Shown here piece by piece: positions 36,789 through 49,227 of a stretch of DNA of 64,000 nucleotides. The first letter of the stretch is position 1. Each line of letters opens with the position of its first letter. Both the position numbers and the translations under genes were made by a program. The stretch comes from Beroe forskalii (taxonomy: Eukaryota > Ctenophora > Nuda > Beroida > Beroidae), in assembly GCA_011033025.1 (NCBI GenBank), contig WFMF01000081.1, forward strand, positions 1 to 64,000. The letters run 5' to 3'. The notes below the pieces were generated by a model. The model ran no database searches, was not told the origin of the DNA, and saw nothing but the letters and a program-made list of their open reading frames with translations.

Positions 36789-38676
36789 TAGACTCCAACT
36801 AGTCAGTACATACCATGGTACATATTGCAGTATGTACTGCGGAACATATCCTAACTAGTTGGCACATACTGCGGTACGTACCGTGGTATGTGCCGATTAG
36901 TTAGAACATGTTCCCTGGTACATACCCCAGAATATAACCTAACTAGTTGGTACATACCGCAGTACCTATTCCCAAATTTCTTGTGATAAAGAGGTGAAGC
37001 TTGCAACAAACAAATATCAATGATCAAGGCAATTCAAACAAATCACTATGCATTTTACAGCATCAAGAGTCATAGCCACCAGAGTTGAACTTTATCAATT
37101 TTGTATCGTCTCACAGCATGGCATGAATCTACTTAGCGAGTTTGTTTCGTTCATTGATTTGTTTAAGGTGATTAGTGATTGCACATCACTGTGCGCTGGG
37201 TAAGAAGTACATGCCCCAAAATAAAAGACCGAGGTATTTGTGATGACTGCCTTGCTGACCAAAGATCAGCCAAGTATATTACACTCAGATACAGCACTTA
37301 CAAAAATAAAATATTATTAAAAATGCACTTATAAAAATTTTCCTTGTGTTTGAATAATGAGCGTAATTAAGCAAAGAATACTAAACTTATGACACCAAAA
37401 TACCATCAAAATGTCATAGTGCATCGCAACGAAAAGTTTTGCAGCTATCAGATAATGTCCTCACACTCAGATCAGTGTTTTACCACTTTCAGAGTGGAGA
37501 CGTGATTTCAGATCACGTCTGCACGCTCAGATCAGCATTTTGCCATGCTCAGCACGGAGACGTGATTTTCAAATCACGTCTCCGCTCTGAAAGTGGTGAA
37601 GCGCTGATCTGATTATGAAGACATTATCTGATAGCTGCAAAACTTTTCGTTGTGATGGACTTTGACATTTTAACGGTATTTTGATGTCATTAGTTCACAA
37701 TTCTTTGCTTAATTACGCATATTATTCAAACACAAGGAAAATGCTGAGAGTGGTAAAACGCTGTTCTGAGAATGCAGACGTGATCTGAAATCATGTCTTC
37801 ACTCTCAACGATTTAAGTCATTGCGGGAGCTATAATAACGACTTTTTCTGACCAATATCGATTCCAAAGCCATGCCTACGTTAAGCTATGATATTATGAT
37901 AACGTGCCGTTCGAAATGGTGTATTTATGCAACGACGAAACTTGGTGAAATTGCCAATGTCATGAATGTTGAATCGCCCTTTTGCGTCCAAAGTGATCAT
38001 AGTGATTATGATCATTGTTCATTTTTCGCCAAAATCACGTCTTGAAAAGGCTGACTTGTCGCCACGCTGAGCGTGGCAGATCAGCAGTGTTCTGTCACTG
38101 GGAGATTGTGACTGTCTGGTAGGACCAATTGGGTGTCTGGTTCATTCTATGCATGCCAGACCTATAGGTCACGTGACCAGGACCAAGCAGGGGTCAACAG
38201 CCATTCTATCTGTAGACATCATTTCCTTGATGCTGCTATGCTATCAGTTGTTTGCTCTGACTCTCTTTGCCTTAACACTGGTTAAGTTGCCTTGACTCAA
38301 CTTGCTTTACACTGGAGAATCTTGTTGACTCAGTTTAACTTTTAATTCTGGAAGATCGAAGTTTAACTCTTGTGGCTTTGACTCTTGATGTTGTAAAATG
38401 CATAGTGATTTGTTTGAATTGCCTTGATCATTGACCTTTGTTGCAAGCTTCACCTCCTTTAATCACAAGAAATTTGGGAATAAATGCACACGCAGAGGCG
38501 GTATGTACCGACTAGTCACTAGTTAGGATATGTTCTGAGGTATATACCGCGGAACATGTCCTAACTAGTCAGCACATACCGCAGTACGTACCACAGTATG
38601 TGCCTACTAGTTAGGACATGTTCCACGGTACGTACCATGATACATACCACGGTATGTGCCGACTAGTTGGGGTCTA
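36789..38676. mobile_element. Foldback element (1.9 kb), TA-flanked
   Basis: Ends TAGACTCCAACTAGTC and GACTAGTTGGGGTCTA. Arms of about 300 bp (36789-37090 and 38365-38676) are full of short palindromes of the type GGTACGTACC and ACTAGT. A second palindrome is nested inside (37336-37742). No coding capacity. Confidence 0.87.
37336..37742. repeat. Nested palindrome
   Basis: TTTTCCTTGTGTTTGAATAA pairs with its complement at the right end; the centre near 37540 has GAGACGTGATTT and AAATCACGTCTC. Partial copies of the centre follow near 37743-37800. Confidence 0.85.
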
Positions 38677-39824
38677 AAATATAACATATAATGTAATCAA
38701 TTTTTGGCCATTTTCAACCCCCTCCCTCCCCCTCGCAATCAAATGTAATCAAAGCCCAACCCCCCCTCTCTTGAGGAGAATATTACGTTATCATGGCTTA
38801 ACCCCCACCTTTTTGAGTAGAAAATGAATAAAATGGACATTGTAAATACTTTAAAGTTGATTATGTTTCAACTTTGGAAAAACTTATGAAAATATTGAGG
38901 TAAGTTTTAAAAAATGGTGCTGAAAAATGGTGCTTTTGAGTCGGTTTTCTGAAAATTTTGCTAAGAATACCGAGAATTTGTGGCAAAAATTGTAAATTTT
39001 GATCACGTAATAAACCACCAAACCCCCTCCCCTCCCTGGAATAAAACATAATCATTTGAAAACTCCCCCTCCCCCTAAGTGATTATATAATATGTGAACA
39101 ATCCCTAAAGTTTTAAAGAAGGAGAGTGAATATAAGAATATAGGTAAGGAACATATTATGCAGTATGAAAATAACACATCTGAATTATGAATAAGAAATA
39201 GAAATAGAATAAATTATGGTATTAAACCATCACGCTTCCTTTCATTATATCAAAACATTAGCTTCCACTAAAAACACACCTTTTAACCCAGGTGTCCATT
39301 TATTCAATTTTCAAGAACATTTAAAAATCAAATAACAGAATTAATCTAGAACTGTTGATAGTTTTATGAGATAGTGAATTAAAAAAAACTTCATGCAGAC
39401 CCTGTGATAACCATGAAAATAAATATCTGAGTTAAAAAAAGGATTCAATGATTGAATAAAACACTTCCGATCCTGCCAGAATCCATTATGATAAAGTAGC
39501 ACTTTTGTAATAGCTTCATGTTCAATAAGGATTAAGGGCCAAATGTACTAAAACATGCCAAAATGCTGTGTTTTGCATCTTGTTATGTTCCTCAAAGATT
39601 CTCATGCAATTCAAATGTTTACCAAGCCACCGCTAAACAAGTTTTTAGGGATTGGAATGTGACAACTTGGCAACTTTACCTTAATTTCCTTTTATTTGCC
39701 CTAACCATGAACCAGGGCCCTGGTTACGCGCACGGAGTGCGCGGCGTGGCAAGCGCTAAACCGGGGGCGTCGCGTCGTATCGACACCCCTGGTTAGGGGA
39801 ATTCTTTTATCAGGGCGGCTGAGC
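38677..39824. other. Unassigned; C-rich tracts and CCCTAACCAGG repeat
   Basis: C-rich runs near 38725-38815 and 39020-39075. At 39703-39797 the CCCTAACCA...TGGTTAGGGG ends pair. No exon seen. Confidence 0.4.
39703..39797. repeat. Short inverted repeat, second CCCTAACCAGG copy
   Basis: CCCTAACCATGAACCAGG at the left, and CCCCTGGTTAGGGG at the right. The GC-rich interior is CpG-dense. Confidence 0.6.
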
Positions 39825-40322
39825 TTGTCTGACGTCGTCAGACCAATTATTTGAAATTTTAGATTTATTTAAATTGCGACTCTGCGAGTCGTGGCGCGCG
39901 CGCGAGGGGGTCAGGCAACGCCTGACAAGGCTGAGCTGCGTCAGTGCGGCAAGTCGCTCGGAAGGGTCTATCATCGATAAACAATTTTTTATATGCTATT
40001 GCCTAACTAAAATCTTGAAAACTTATAAAAATTTTTGTCTGACGTTGACAAACCCTTTTGAGAATCAGTGCAGCGACGCTTGTCAGTCGTAGGATGTTAC
40101 CCTACCCTCGCGCGCGGCGCAACGTTCCACATTTGGACGTCACTTTGCAACCTCGCCCGGTAGCCATCCAGTCAGAAAAAATAAACGGGGCAATGACGGC
40201 AACGTCCGTCGACTTGTCAGGCGTTGCCTGACCTCCTCGCGCCCGCGAAGCGCGCGCGCCACGACTCGCAGTTTAAATAAGTTTAAAATTTCAAATAATG
40301 GGTCTGACGACGTCAGACAATA
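39825..40322. mobile_element. GC-rich foldback element (0.5 kb)
   Basis: The ends are the palindrome TTGTCTGACGTCGTCAGAC and its counterpart. The arms (about 110 bp) continue through AATTATTTGAAATTTTA, GCGAGTCGTGGCGCGCGCGC and GTCAGGCAACGCCTGAC, itself a palindrome. Much richer in CpG than its surroundings. Confidence 0.87.
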
Positions 40323-40403
40323 TTTGCATAGGTCATGATTTAATTCATGGTTTAATTCATGATTTAATTCATGATTTTTGCCATTCCTAATAATAATAAT
40401 TTA

Positions 40404-40712
40404 ATCTTCTTTGTAGAACAAATACAGTCATCTTTGTAGTCAAGCCACAGAACTCTCCAACAACTCCAACCATAGTCTTTGACGGGATCCATGAAAGAAA
40501 TGCCTTCATCAGAGAGCTAGGCAGATCCAAATAAAGCATGAGACACCAAAAATGATATGGTGTAATGAAAGCTAACACTGTGGCACACGGACTTGCGACC
40601 GTGTTGTGGGGTTAATGCATTTGACGGGCGCCCAACGCTCCCCCAACCACAAGATGTAGTGTGTTAGTTTCAGAAGCTCCAAGTTCATCAAGGAAATTAA
40701 GTTCATCAATAT
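40404..40712. repeat. Dispersed repeat, copy 2 of 3
   Basis: Near-identical over its first 115 bp to 40889-41022 in the same orientation; the remainder matches 35417-35590 inverted. The near-identity to copy 3 suggests a recent local duplication. Confidence 0.82.
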
Positions 40713-40888
40713 CTTTATCCAGTGTTGGGAAGATAAAGTTCCATCTGGTCCAGACAAGATCAGAAGATCAAGTCAACTGTGTTTACTTGTAAACATAAAT
40801 AAGGCTGCGACTCTGAAGAGACGAGAATGAACCAGAGAAACAATGGGACTCCATTCTGGGCAACTTTGCCCTTGCTTGCAAGGTTAAA

Positions 40889-41022
40889 ATATCTTCTTTG
40901 TAGAACAAATACAGTCATCTTTGTAGTCAAGCCACAGAACTCTCCAACAACTCCAACCATAGTCTTTGACGGGATCCATGAAAGAAATGCCTTCATCAGA
41001 GAGCTAGGCAGATCCAAATAAA
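40889..41022. repeat. Dispersed repeat, copy 3 of 3 (partial)
   Basis: Direct partial copy of 40404-40530. It runs straight into the 10-bp array that follows; the array motif AAATCCAAAT appears to have been seeded from the repeat's end (CAGATCCAAATAAA). Confidence 0.82.
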
Positions 41023-41112
41023 TCCAAATAAATCCAAATAAATCCAAAATAAATCCAAATAAATCCAAATAAATCCAAATAAATCCAAATAAATCCAAAT
41101 AAATCCAAATAA
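41021..41112. repeat. 10-bp array AAATCCAAAT
   Basis: About nine units, one with an extra A. The stop-free minus frame over it (repeating DLFGFIWIY) is a by-product. Confidence 0.95.
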
Positions 41113-41493
41113 TATTAATGTAGAATTGTAGAACTTTACTGGCTATGTCATATGTTTTAATTTATTCCTTGTGTATATATGGACCTTATTTTGCATTTTC
41201 ATAATTTTACTGTAATTTATTCTAATTAACTTTAAATCATTTTTATTGAATTTAAATGGCAGTGTTTTTAAGCCTTACTGTGAGTACCTTGTAGGGGTAC
41301 ATAACTGACTGATATAGTGTGTTGAGGAGTTGGAATTTGAGCTGTGTTGCTGCAAGGCAAAAATTTTTATCTTTATCTTTATTTTTGAAATTTCTGAATT
41401 CAGATATAATTGTCATCAAATTGTAATTCAGATGGTTCTTAAATATTGCATAATATATTTCTTCCCTATTTTATCATCACTTTCATTTACTGA

Positions 41494-42002
41494 TACCTTA
41501 TTGGCCTTTATTTAACTGGCCCTTCAGGACAAAAACGACTTTGAGATTTTTGTCCAAAGGGCCAGTTAAAAAATGGCCGGTTAAAATGGGGCCGATTATT
41601 ATTATTATTATTATTAAATCAGAATAGTACAAGTACTATCGAACCTCTACACGTAGGCATAACATTCACTTGATTAAATTAAAGGCCAATTAATTTAGGC
41701 CAAATGAAACTTTTATTACTTGGCTTATGTACTGTTAAATTCATTTTACCGTCATTATATACCACAGATAGTGACCTAAATCATGATAATAGACCAAGAT
41801 TTAGGTTTTTGATGCAATTTGCTCAGTATAAATTGGTTTCCGTGGCTCTTTTTGAGCGAAAATTTCTTGGTTTGGCAACTGCTTGAAAAATTTTTGTCCA
41901 AGGGGCCGGTTAAAATGGCTCAAAAATGGTTCTATTTTTGTCCATAGGGCCGGTTAAAAAAAGGGCCGGTTAAAAAAAAGGCCGGCTAAATAAAGGCCAA
42001 TA
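41494..42002. mobile_element. MITE, second copy of the 9563 family, with insertion
   Basis: Left end TACCTTATTGGCCTTTATTT; right end GGCCGGCTAAATAAAGGCC then AATA, so the last bases are lost. Collinear with 9563-9995 but with an insertion near 41596-41675 that begins with (ATT)n. Roughly 100 bp on each side (41390-41490 and 42050-42150) are similar to each other, so the element may sit at a duplication joint. Confidence 0.87.
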
Positions 42003-43019
42003 TTTGCTTCTTATATAGTGGGCTGTAGACACAGCTAAATTATTCACTGAAAAATTCTGAATTCAGATATAAATTTCAATTAGATGGGTTTTAAATATTA
42101 CGTAATGAATTTCTTCCCTATTTCACAATAACTCTCATTTACTCATACTGAAGTTTAACATAGTTATTTATATCAAATTATATTGATGCTGTTTTGTTAA
42201 ATTGTGATACAATAATGGTGATGCCATGAGTGGAAAAAAGTTTATTCTTTAGTTCCCGAGATTTTTTCTTCAGTTTGCTCAACAGAGCTCACTCTGCAGC
42301 GCTTTGCACCACCTTGCTTGCATTTTCAATCTACTAAACTTCCTACCAACAATTTCGTTACACCTTTAAAACAACCCTCCGAAGGCGAGAAATTATAGAT
42401 TTCATTAACATTTTACATCTGAAGCCCACTCCAAAACCAATTGTCTGGCACTTCAATTTCAACCACAAAAGCCCGCTGCAGGAGAAAATTTTGAAGGTTT
42501 TAAATTTGGGGCTGGTTCCGAGGCCAATTTTCTGACACACTTCAAGGACAACAGCCCGCCGCATGCAAAAATTTTTAATCGAGGCTGAAAATCTGTACCT
42601 ACTTAAACTGGTAAACTGATTTAGTCTGTTTTTAATTTATCAAACTGAATTGATGAAATCAATATTGCAATAATAAATTGGTAAGCTCTGACAGCTGAAT
42701 GTGTTATATTGTTTTACCCCATTAATGGTACCATTGCCAGAGTTTGTTTAGTTTCAGATTTTCTCAAAAATTTCAGTTCGGTTTTTCATTTTTCAGTTCC
42801 TGTCGGGAACCTAAGGAGACTTTAGTGCTTTCTCAAGCTATAATGATAATATTTCATTCTCTTCAGAGATTTTTCACACTATACTAGTTATTCATATCAA
42901 ATTATATTAATTCTATTTTGTGAAATTGTCATATGCTAAAGGTGATGCACCTTTAGTGCCTTATCAAACCATAATCATAAAATTTCATTCTCTTTGGAGA
43001 TTTTCCACATTTGCACTTG
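42003..43019. repeat. Diverged direct duplications, no gene
   Basis: Blocks with TATCAAATTATATT and AATTTCATTCTCTT recur two to three times (near 42170, 42895, 42850 and 42980). A degenerate duplication with GCCCGC motifs lies at about 42420-42560. Confidence 0.5.
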
Positions 43020-44409
43020 AGTTTTTAGGCACTTTGACTCGATTGTAGATCTCAGTGAGCTGATCACGAGGATATCAAGTTTTTTGAAATTGGACAATGT
43101 CTTCCTTTGCCTCTGGGCGTTTTTCTGTTTCAGACGTCACATCACGTGACCTGTCACGTGATCCGCCTGCTAGTACTTTGTGCGCGCTCAGGATTCCGCG
43201 CGCAATTGTAATTCTATATGCGTTCGCGGATCTGAGTTGTCCGTGTCAATTCTGTGCTATCTATGGCATTGGCAAGACTTATCTTTATTGAATAATGGAA
43301 TTTTCTGAACCAATCTATGATAGACGCAGATAGCAAATAATTTAAGAATCAGCAAGTTTTGCCATTGCCATTTTCAAGCTGATAATTGCGATTACTTGGA
43401 AAATGGAAGCTTAAGTTTATACATTGAGAGCTGGAGTACATTAGTACTATACAGGGTTAAAATTGTACATCCCAATCAGGAGTCAGGGTGCATGTGACTG
43501 CTGAGTGTCCCCAGTCAGATCACATGACAAAGCAGAGGACACTCTCCCTCAACCAATGACCGAGCAGAACAAGGTTCTCGTGACTGATAGAGGAGGAAGC
43601 AAGCAGTATCTCTTTGACCATGAAGAAATCCAGTCAACAGTGACCTAGTTTGTTATATTTTAACGAGTAGGCCCTCTACCTAATTCTATTTCATCGTTCG
43701 GCAGTCTTGAAGCTTATTCCGATCCCGAGATCTGTGAAATGTGAAACACTAAAAATCCGTTTTATTGTTTTGTTCTTTTTTATCATGAGTATGGAAGTAT
43801 CAGTCATGAACTTGAAGGGATTATGTCTGGCGTTGCCAGACTCCCTGGGTCTGATATAGTCGGACAGAGCGGATTCAAAACGACGGAATGTTGCTCAGAA
43901 TCATGGGGATCGAGGTCTAATCCCAAAGTCAGGGATTAGACCTGTACTTCTGTTGTCCGAGATTGCGAATTCGTACTCTTCTGATTTAGATGATTGGGAA
44001 ACGGCCAAGATAACGGTATGAAAGTTCCTCAGGATTGTGAACCGTCGCTCAAATCTGGGCACCATGAAACTTTCTGATACCAATCCACTAATCTACGATA
44101 GACGCAGATAACACTAACAGATGATTTTAGAATCAGCAAGTCCTGCCAGTGCCACTTTCAAGCTGACAATTGCGATTACTTGGAAAATGGAAGCTTAAGT
44201 TTATACATTGAGAGCCAAGAAATACATTAGTACTATACAAGGTTTAAATTGTACATCCCAATCAGGAGTCGAGTGTCCCCAGTCAGATCACATGACAAAG
44301 CAAGGGACACCCTCCCCCAACCAATGATCGAGCAGAACAAGGTTCACGTGACTGATAGAGAAGGAGGAGGAAGCAAGCAGTATCTCTTTGACCATGAAAA
44401 GATCACGGA

Positions 44410-45195
44410 ACCGACATTTCATCTCGCGACACTTCATCTCACGACATTTCATCTCCGACACTTCTTCTCAAAGTACGAAATTTCATCTCGTACTGTTTAT
44501 CGATTGTATCTTAAAGTACGACGTTTGATCTCCAGGGTGCGACGTTTCATCTCAAAGGGTACGACAATTCATCTCTTACTGGAACTTGATTGTACTGTAA
44601 AGTACGACATTTGATCTCGAGATTGCGGGTTTCATCTCCAAGGCTACGACACATCATCTCTGGGGATGACACCTTTTATCAGGGTAGGAAACATGATCTC
44701 AGGGTACGACAATTCATGTCAGGGTACGACACTTCGTCTCAGACTTCGACATTTCATCTCTGAATAAGACACTTCATCTCAGGATACGACGCTTCATCTC
44801 AGGGTACGACACTTCAACTCAGGGTACGACACTTCAAGTCAGGGTACGACACTTCATCTCATGGAAGTGGAACGACACTTCATCTAAGACTGCGACATTT
44901 CATCTCTCGGTACGACACTTCTTCTCTCGTCATGATTCTTCATCTCAGACTGCGACACTTCATCTCTGGGTACGACAACTCATCTCTGGGTACGACACTT
45001 CATCTCAGACGACGACATTTCATCTCAAGGTACAACACTTCATCTCTGACTGCGATCCACTTCATCTCTGGTACCTTCATCTCTGGGTCGACAATTCATT
45101 TCAGATTCGGCACTTCATATCAGACTGCGACACACTCTCTCTGCGGGTACGATATTTCATTTTGACTGCGACACTTCATCTCAGGGTACGACACT
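44410..45195. repeat. About 20-bp minisatellite, left arm
   Basis: Variants of GGGTACGACACTTCATCTCA in direct tandem, about 20-21 bp, interspersed with GACTGCGACATTTCATCTC types. Confidence 0.9.
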
Positions 45196-45680
45196 TCCCA
45201 GAGATGAAGTGTTGCAGTCTGAGATGAAGTGTCGTACCTAGAGATGAAACGTCCAGTCTGAGAGATGAAATGTCGCAGTCTGAGATGAAGTGTCGTTCCC
45301 CAGAGATGAAGTGTCGTTGATGAAAATTCTGAGATGAAGTGTTGTACCAGAGATGAAATGTCGCAGTCTGAGTGAGAAGATGAAGTGTTGTACCCAGCGA
45401 TGAAATGTCGCAGTCTGAGATGAAGGGTCGTACACTGAGATGAAGTGTCATCCCCAGAGATGAAGTGTCGTACCCTTGAGATGAAGTGTCGCACTCTGAG
45501 ACAATCAAGCACAGTAAGAGATGAATTGTCGTACCCTTTGAGATGAAACGTCACACCCTGGAGATCAAACGTCGTACTTTAAGATAATCGATAAACAGTA
45601 CGAGATGAAATTTCGTACTCTTGAGAAGAAGTGTCGGAGATGAAATGTCGAGATGAAGTGTCGCGAGATGAAATGTCGGT
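45195..45680. repeat. About 20-bp minisatellite, inverted, inner block
   Basis: Complementary units (GAGATGAAGTGTCGTACC) start abruptly at about 45195, where the left array ends. This makes a hairpin centre with almost no loop. Confidence 0.9.
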
Positions 45681-46019
45681 TCCGTGATCTTTTCATGGTC
45701 AAAGAGATACTGCTTGCTTCCTCCTCCTTCTCTATCAGTCACGTGAACCTCGTTCTGCTCGATTATTGGTTGAGGGAGAGTGTCCCTTGCTTTGTCATGT
45801 GATCTGACTGGGGACACTCGAATCCTGATTGGGATGTACAATTTTGACCTTGTATAGTACTAATGTATTTCTTGGCTCTCAATGTATAAACTTTAGCTTC
45901 CATTTTCCAAGTAATCGCAATTATCAGCTTGAAAATGGAACTGGCAAGACTTGCTGATTCTAAAATCATCTGTTATCTGCGTCTATCGTAGATTAGTAGA
46001 TTGGTATCAGAAAATTTCA

Positions 46020-47050
46020 TGGTGCCCAAAAGCAAATGAAGTGTCGTACCCTAAAATGAAGTGTCATACCATAAAATGAAGTGTCGTACCCTGAGATGAA
46101 GTGTCGTACCCAGAGACGAAACGTCGCAGTCTGAGATGAAGGGTCGTACACTGAGATGGAGTGTCGTACGTTGAGATGAAGTGTCGTACCCTGAGATCAA
46201 GTTTCCTACCCTGATAAGAGGTGTCATCCCCAGAGATGAAGTGTCGTAGCCTGGGAGATGAAGTGTCGTACTCTGAGATAAAGTGTTGTACCCAGAGATG
46301 AAATGTCGCAGTCTGAGATGAAGTGTCGTACCTAGAGATGAAATAACGTACCCGCCAAATATGTAGTGTCGAAGTCTGAGATGAAGTGTCGTACCCTGAG
46401 ATGAATTGTCGTACCGAGAGATGAAATGTCGCAGTCTGAGGTGGAGTGTCGTACCCTAAGATGAAGTGCCGTTCCTTGAGATGAAGTGTCTTACCGAGAG
46501 ATGAAATGTCGCAGTCTGAGGTGAAGTGTCGTATCCAGAGACGAAATGTTGTACCCTGAGATGAAGTGTCGTACCCTAAGATGAAGTTTCGTACCCTGAG
46601 ATGAAGTGTTGTACCCAGAGATGAAATGTCGCAGTCTGAGATGAAGGGTCGTACACTGAGATGAAGTGTCGTACGTTGAGATGAAGTGTCGTACCCTGAG
46701 ATCAAGTTTCGTACCCTGAGATGAAGTGTTGTACCCAGCGATGAAATGTCGCAGTCTGAGATGAAGGGTCGTACACTGAGATGAAGTGTCATCCCCAGAG
46801 ATGAAGTGTCGTACCCTTTGAGATGAAATGTCGCACTCTGGAGATCAAATGTCGCACTTTAGAGTTCAATCAAGTTACAGTAAGAGATGAATTGTCGTAC
46901 CCTTTGAGATGAAACGTCGCACCCTGGAGATCAAACGTCGTACTTTAAGATACAATCGATAAACAGTACGAGATGAAATTTCGTACTTTGAGAAGTAGTG
47001 TCGGAGATGAAATGTCGTGAGATGAAGTGTCGCGAGATGAAATGTGGGTT
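46020..47050. repeat. About 20-bp minisatellite, inverted, outer block
   Basis: Same unit family as the inner block. A higher-order period of several units is visible: the block containing GAAGGGTCGTACACTGAG recurs near 46137, 46643 and 46761. Confidence 0.88.
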
Positions 47051-48459
47051 CCGTGATCTTTTCATGGTCAAAGAGATACTGCTTGCTCCCTTCTCTATCA
47101 GTCACGTGAACCTTGTTCTGCTCGATCATTGGTTGAGGGAGAGTGTCCCTTGCTTTGTCATGTGATCTGACTGGGGACACTCGACTCCTGATTGGGATGT
47201 ACAATTTTAACCTTGTATAGTACTAATGTATTTCTTGGCTCTCAATGTATAAACTTTAGCTTCCATTTTCCAAGTAATCGCAATAACCAGCTTGAAAATG
47301 GCACTGGCAAAACTTGCTGATTCTTAAAATGGCAATGGCAAAACTTGCTGATTCTAAAATCATCTGTTATCTGCGTCTATCGTAGATTAGTAGATTGGTA
47401 TCAGAAAATTTCATGGTGCCCAGATTTGAGCGACGGTTCACAATCCTGAGGAACTTGTATACCGTTATCTTGGCCGTTTCCCAATCATCTAAATCAGAAG
47501 AGTACGAAACCGCAATCTCGGACAACAGAAGTACGGCTGTCTAATCCCTGAATATGGGACTAAACCTCGATTCCCATGATTCCGAGCGACATTCCGTCGT
47601 TTTGAATCCGCTTTGTCCGACTTTATCAGACCCAGGGAGTCTGGCAACGCCAGACATAATCCCTTCAAGTTCATGACTGATACTTCCATACTCATGATTA
47701 AAAAAGAACAAAACAATAAAGTGGATTTTTTAGACTGCCGAACGATGAAATAGAATTAGGTAGAGGGCCTACTCGTTAAAATATAACAAACTAGGTCACT
47801 GTTGACTGGATTTTTTCATGGTCAAAGAGATACTGCTTGCTTCCTCCTCTATCAGTCACGAGAACCTCGTTCTGCTCAGTCATTGGTTGAGGGAGAGTGT
47901 CCTCTGCTTTGTCATGTGATCTGACTGGGGACACTCAGCAGTCACATGCACCCTGACTCCTGATTGGGATGTACAATTTTAACCCTGTATAGTACTAATG
48001 TACTTCCCAGCTCTCAATTCTCAATGTATAAACTTAAGCTTCCATTTTCCAAGTAATCGCAATTATCAGCTTGAAAATTGCAATGTCAAAACTTGCTGAT
48101 TCTTAAATTATTTGCGTTCTGCGTCTATCATAGATTGGTTCACAAAATTCGATTATTCAATAAAGATAAGTCTTGCCAATGCCATAGATAGCACAGAATT
48201 GACACGGACAATACAACTCAGATCCGCGAACGCGCATAGAATTACAATTGCGCGCGCGGAATCCTGAGCGCGCACAAAGTACTAGCAGGCGGATCACGTG
48301 ACAGGTCACGTGATGTGACGTCACGAAACAGAAAAACGCCCAGAGGCAAAGGAAGACATTGTCCAATTTCAAAAAACTTGATATCCTCGTGATCAGCTCA
48401 CTGAGATCTATAATCGAGTCAAAGTGCCTAAAAAACTTTGAAAAAAGGGCGCACCCTAC

Positions 48460-49085
48460 TGTGTCGTAAGGGTGTTACTGTGTCGTGATGGTGTTACTGC
48501 GTGTTGTAACAGTGTTACTGTGTCGTAAGAATGAAACTGTGTTGTAACGGTATTAGTGTTACTGTGTCATAACGATGTGACTGTGTCGTAGTTGCTTTAC
48601 TGTGTCGTAACGGTGTTATTGTGTTGTAACGACGTTATTGTGCTGTAAAGTTGTAACTGTGTCGTAACGGTGTTACAATGTCGTTACAGTGTTACTGTGT
48701 CGTAACGGTGTTACTATATTGAAACGGTTCTACTGTGTCGTAACGGTGTTATTGTGAGACGTCGTCTGAACATTATTTCAGACGGCGTGCCCCCGTCGGA
48801 GGCAAGAGGGGGTCAGACAATGTTTCTAACGGTGTTACACTTACTGTGTTGTAACGGTGTTACTGCGGTTACTGTGTCGTAACGGTGTTACTGTGTAGTA
48901 ACGATGTTACTGTGTCGTTATAACGGTGTTACTGTGTCGTACTGTCGTAACGGTGTGACTTAATCGTAACGGTTCTACTGTGTCGTAACGGTGTAACTGT
49001 GTCGTGGAAATGAAACTGTGTTGTACTTGTAACGGTTCTACTGTCACGTCAATGCATAACTGTATCGTAAAACTGGTTCATGTTG
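48460..49085. repeat. About 20-bp minisatellite GTGTTACTGTGTCGTAACG
   Basis: Irregular direct units with many variants, starting 20 bp after the giant palindrome ends. Interrupted near 48760-48830 by a GC-rich insert with GTCTGA/TCAGAC. Confidence 0.9.
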
Positions 49086-49227
49086 TTGTTGATGTGATTG
49101 TTGATGTTAATTTTACAGCCCTGTGCGAGAAATTGCCGTAAAATGTCACCTGCACGGCCAGCAGGAATTATATTTTTGAGGCTAACACGCCCAAATGTCC
49201 ATATCAGTTCAAATTTAACAAGTTGGC

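Larger units (their letters stand above)
43020..48440. mobile_element. Giant modular palindrome/foldback element (5.4 kb)
   Basis: Outer ends (TTTTTAGGCACTTTGACTCG and complement) pair. Module order from the left: A (43020-43650), B (43650-44090), A' (44090-44410), minisatellite T (44410-45195). Then inverted: T (45195-45680), A' (45680-46020), T (46020-47050), A' (47060-47400), B (47400-47810), A (47810-48440). The right side thus has one extra T-A' block. Outer A carries TCACGTGACCTGTCACGTGA. Open frames within are repeat by-products such as a recurring DTSSQTATFHL pattern. Confidence 0.88.

Noticed and set aside
40760-41098. Minus-strand frame with repeating DLFGFIWIY
   Set aside because: By-product of the 10-bp AAATCCAAAT array and the dispersed repeat beside it.
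44249-47204. Open frames of 65-242 codons (FHLRHF, DTSSQTATFHL patterns)
   Set aside because: They lie on minisatellite arrays and palindrome modules on both strands; the peptides only mirror the DNA repeat.
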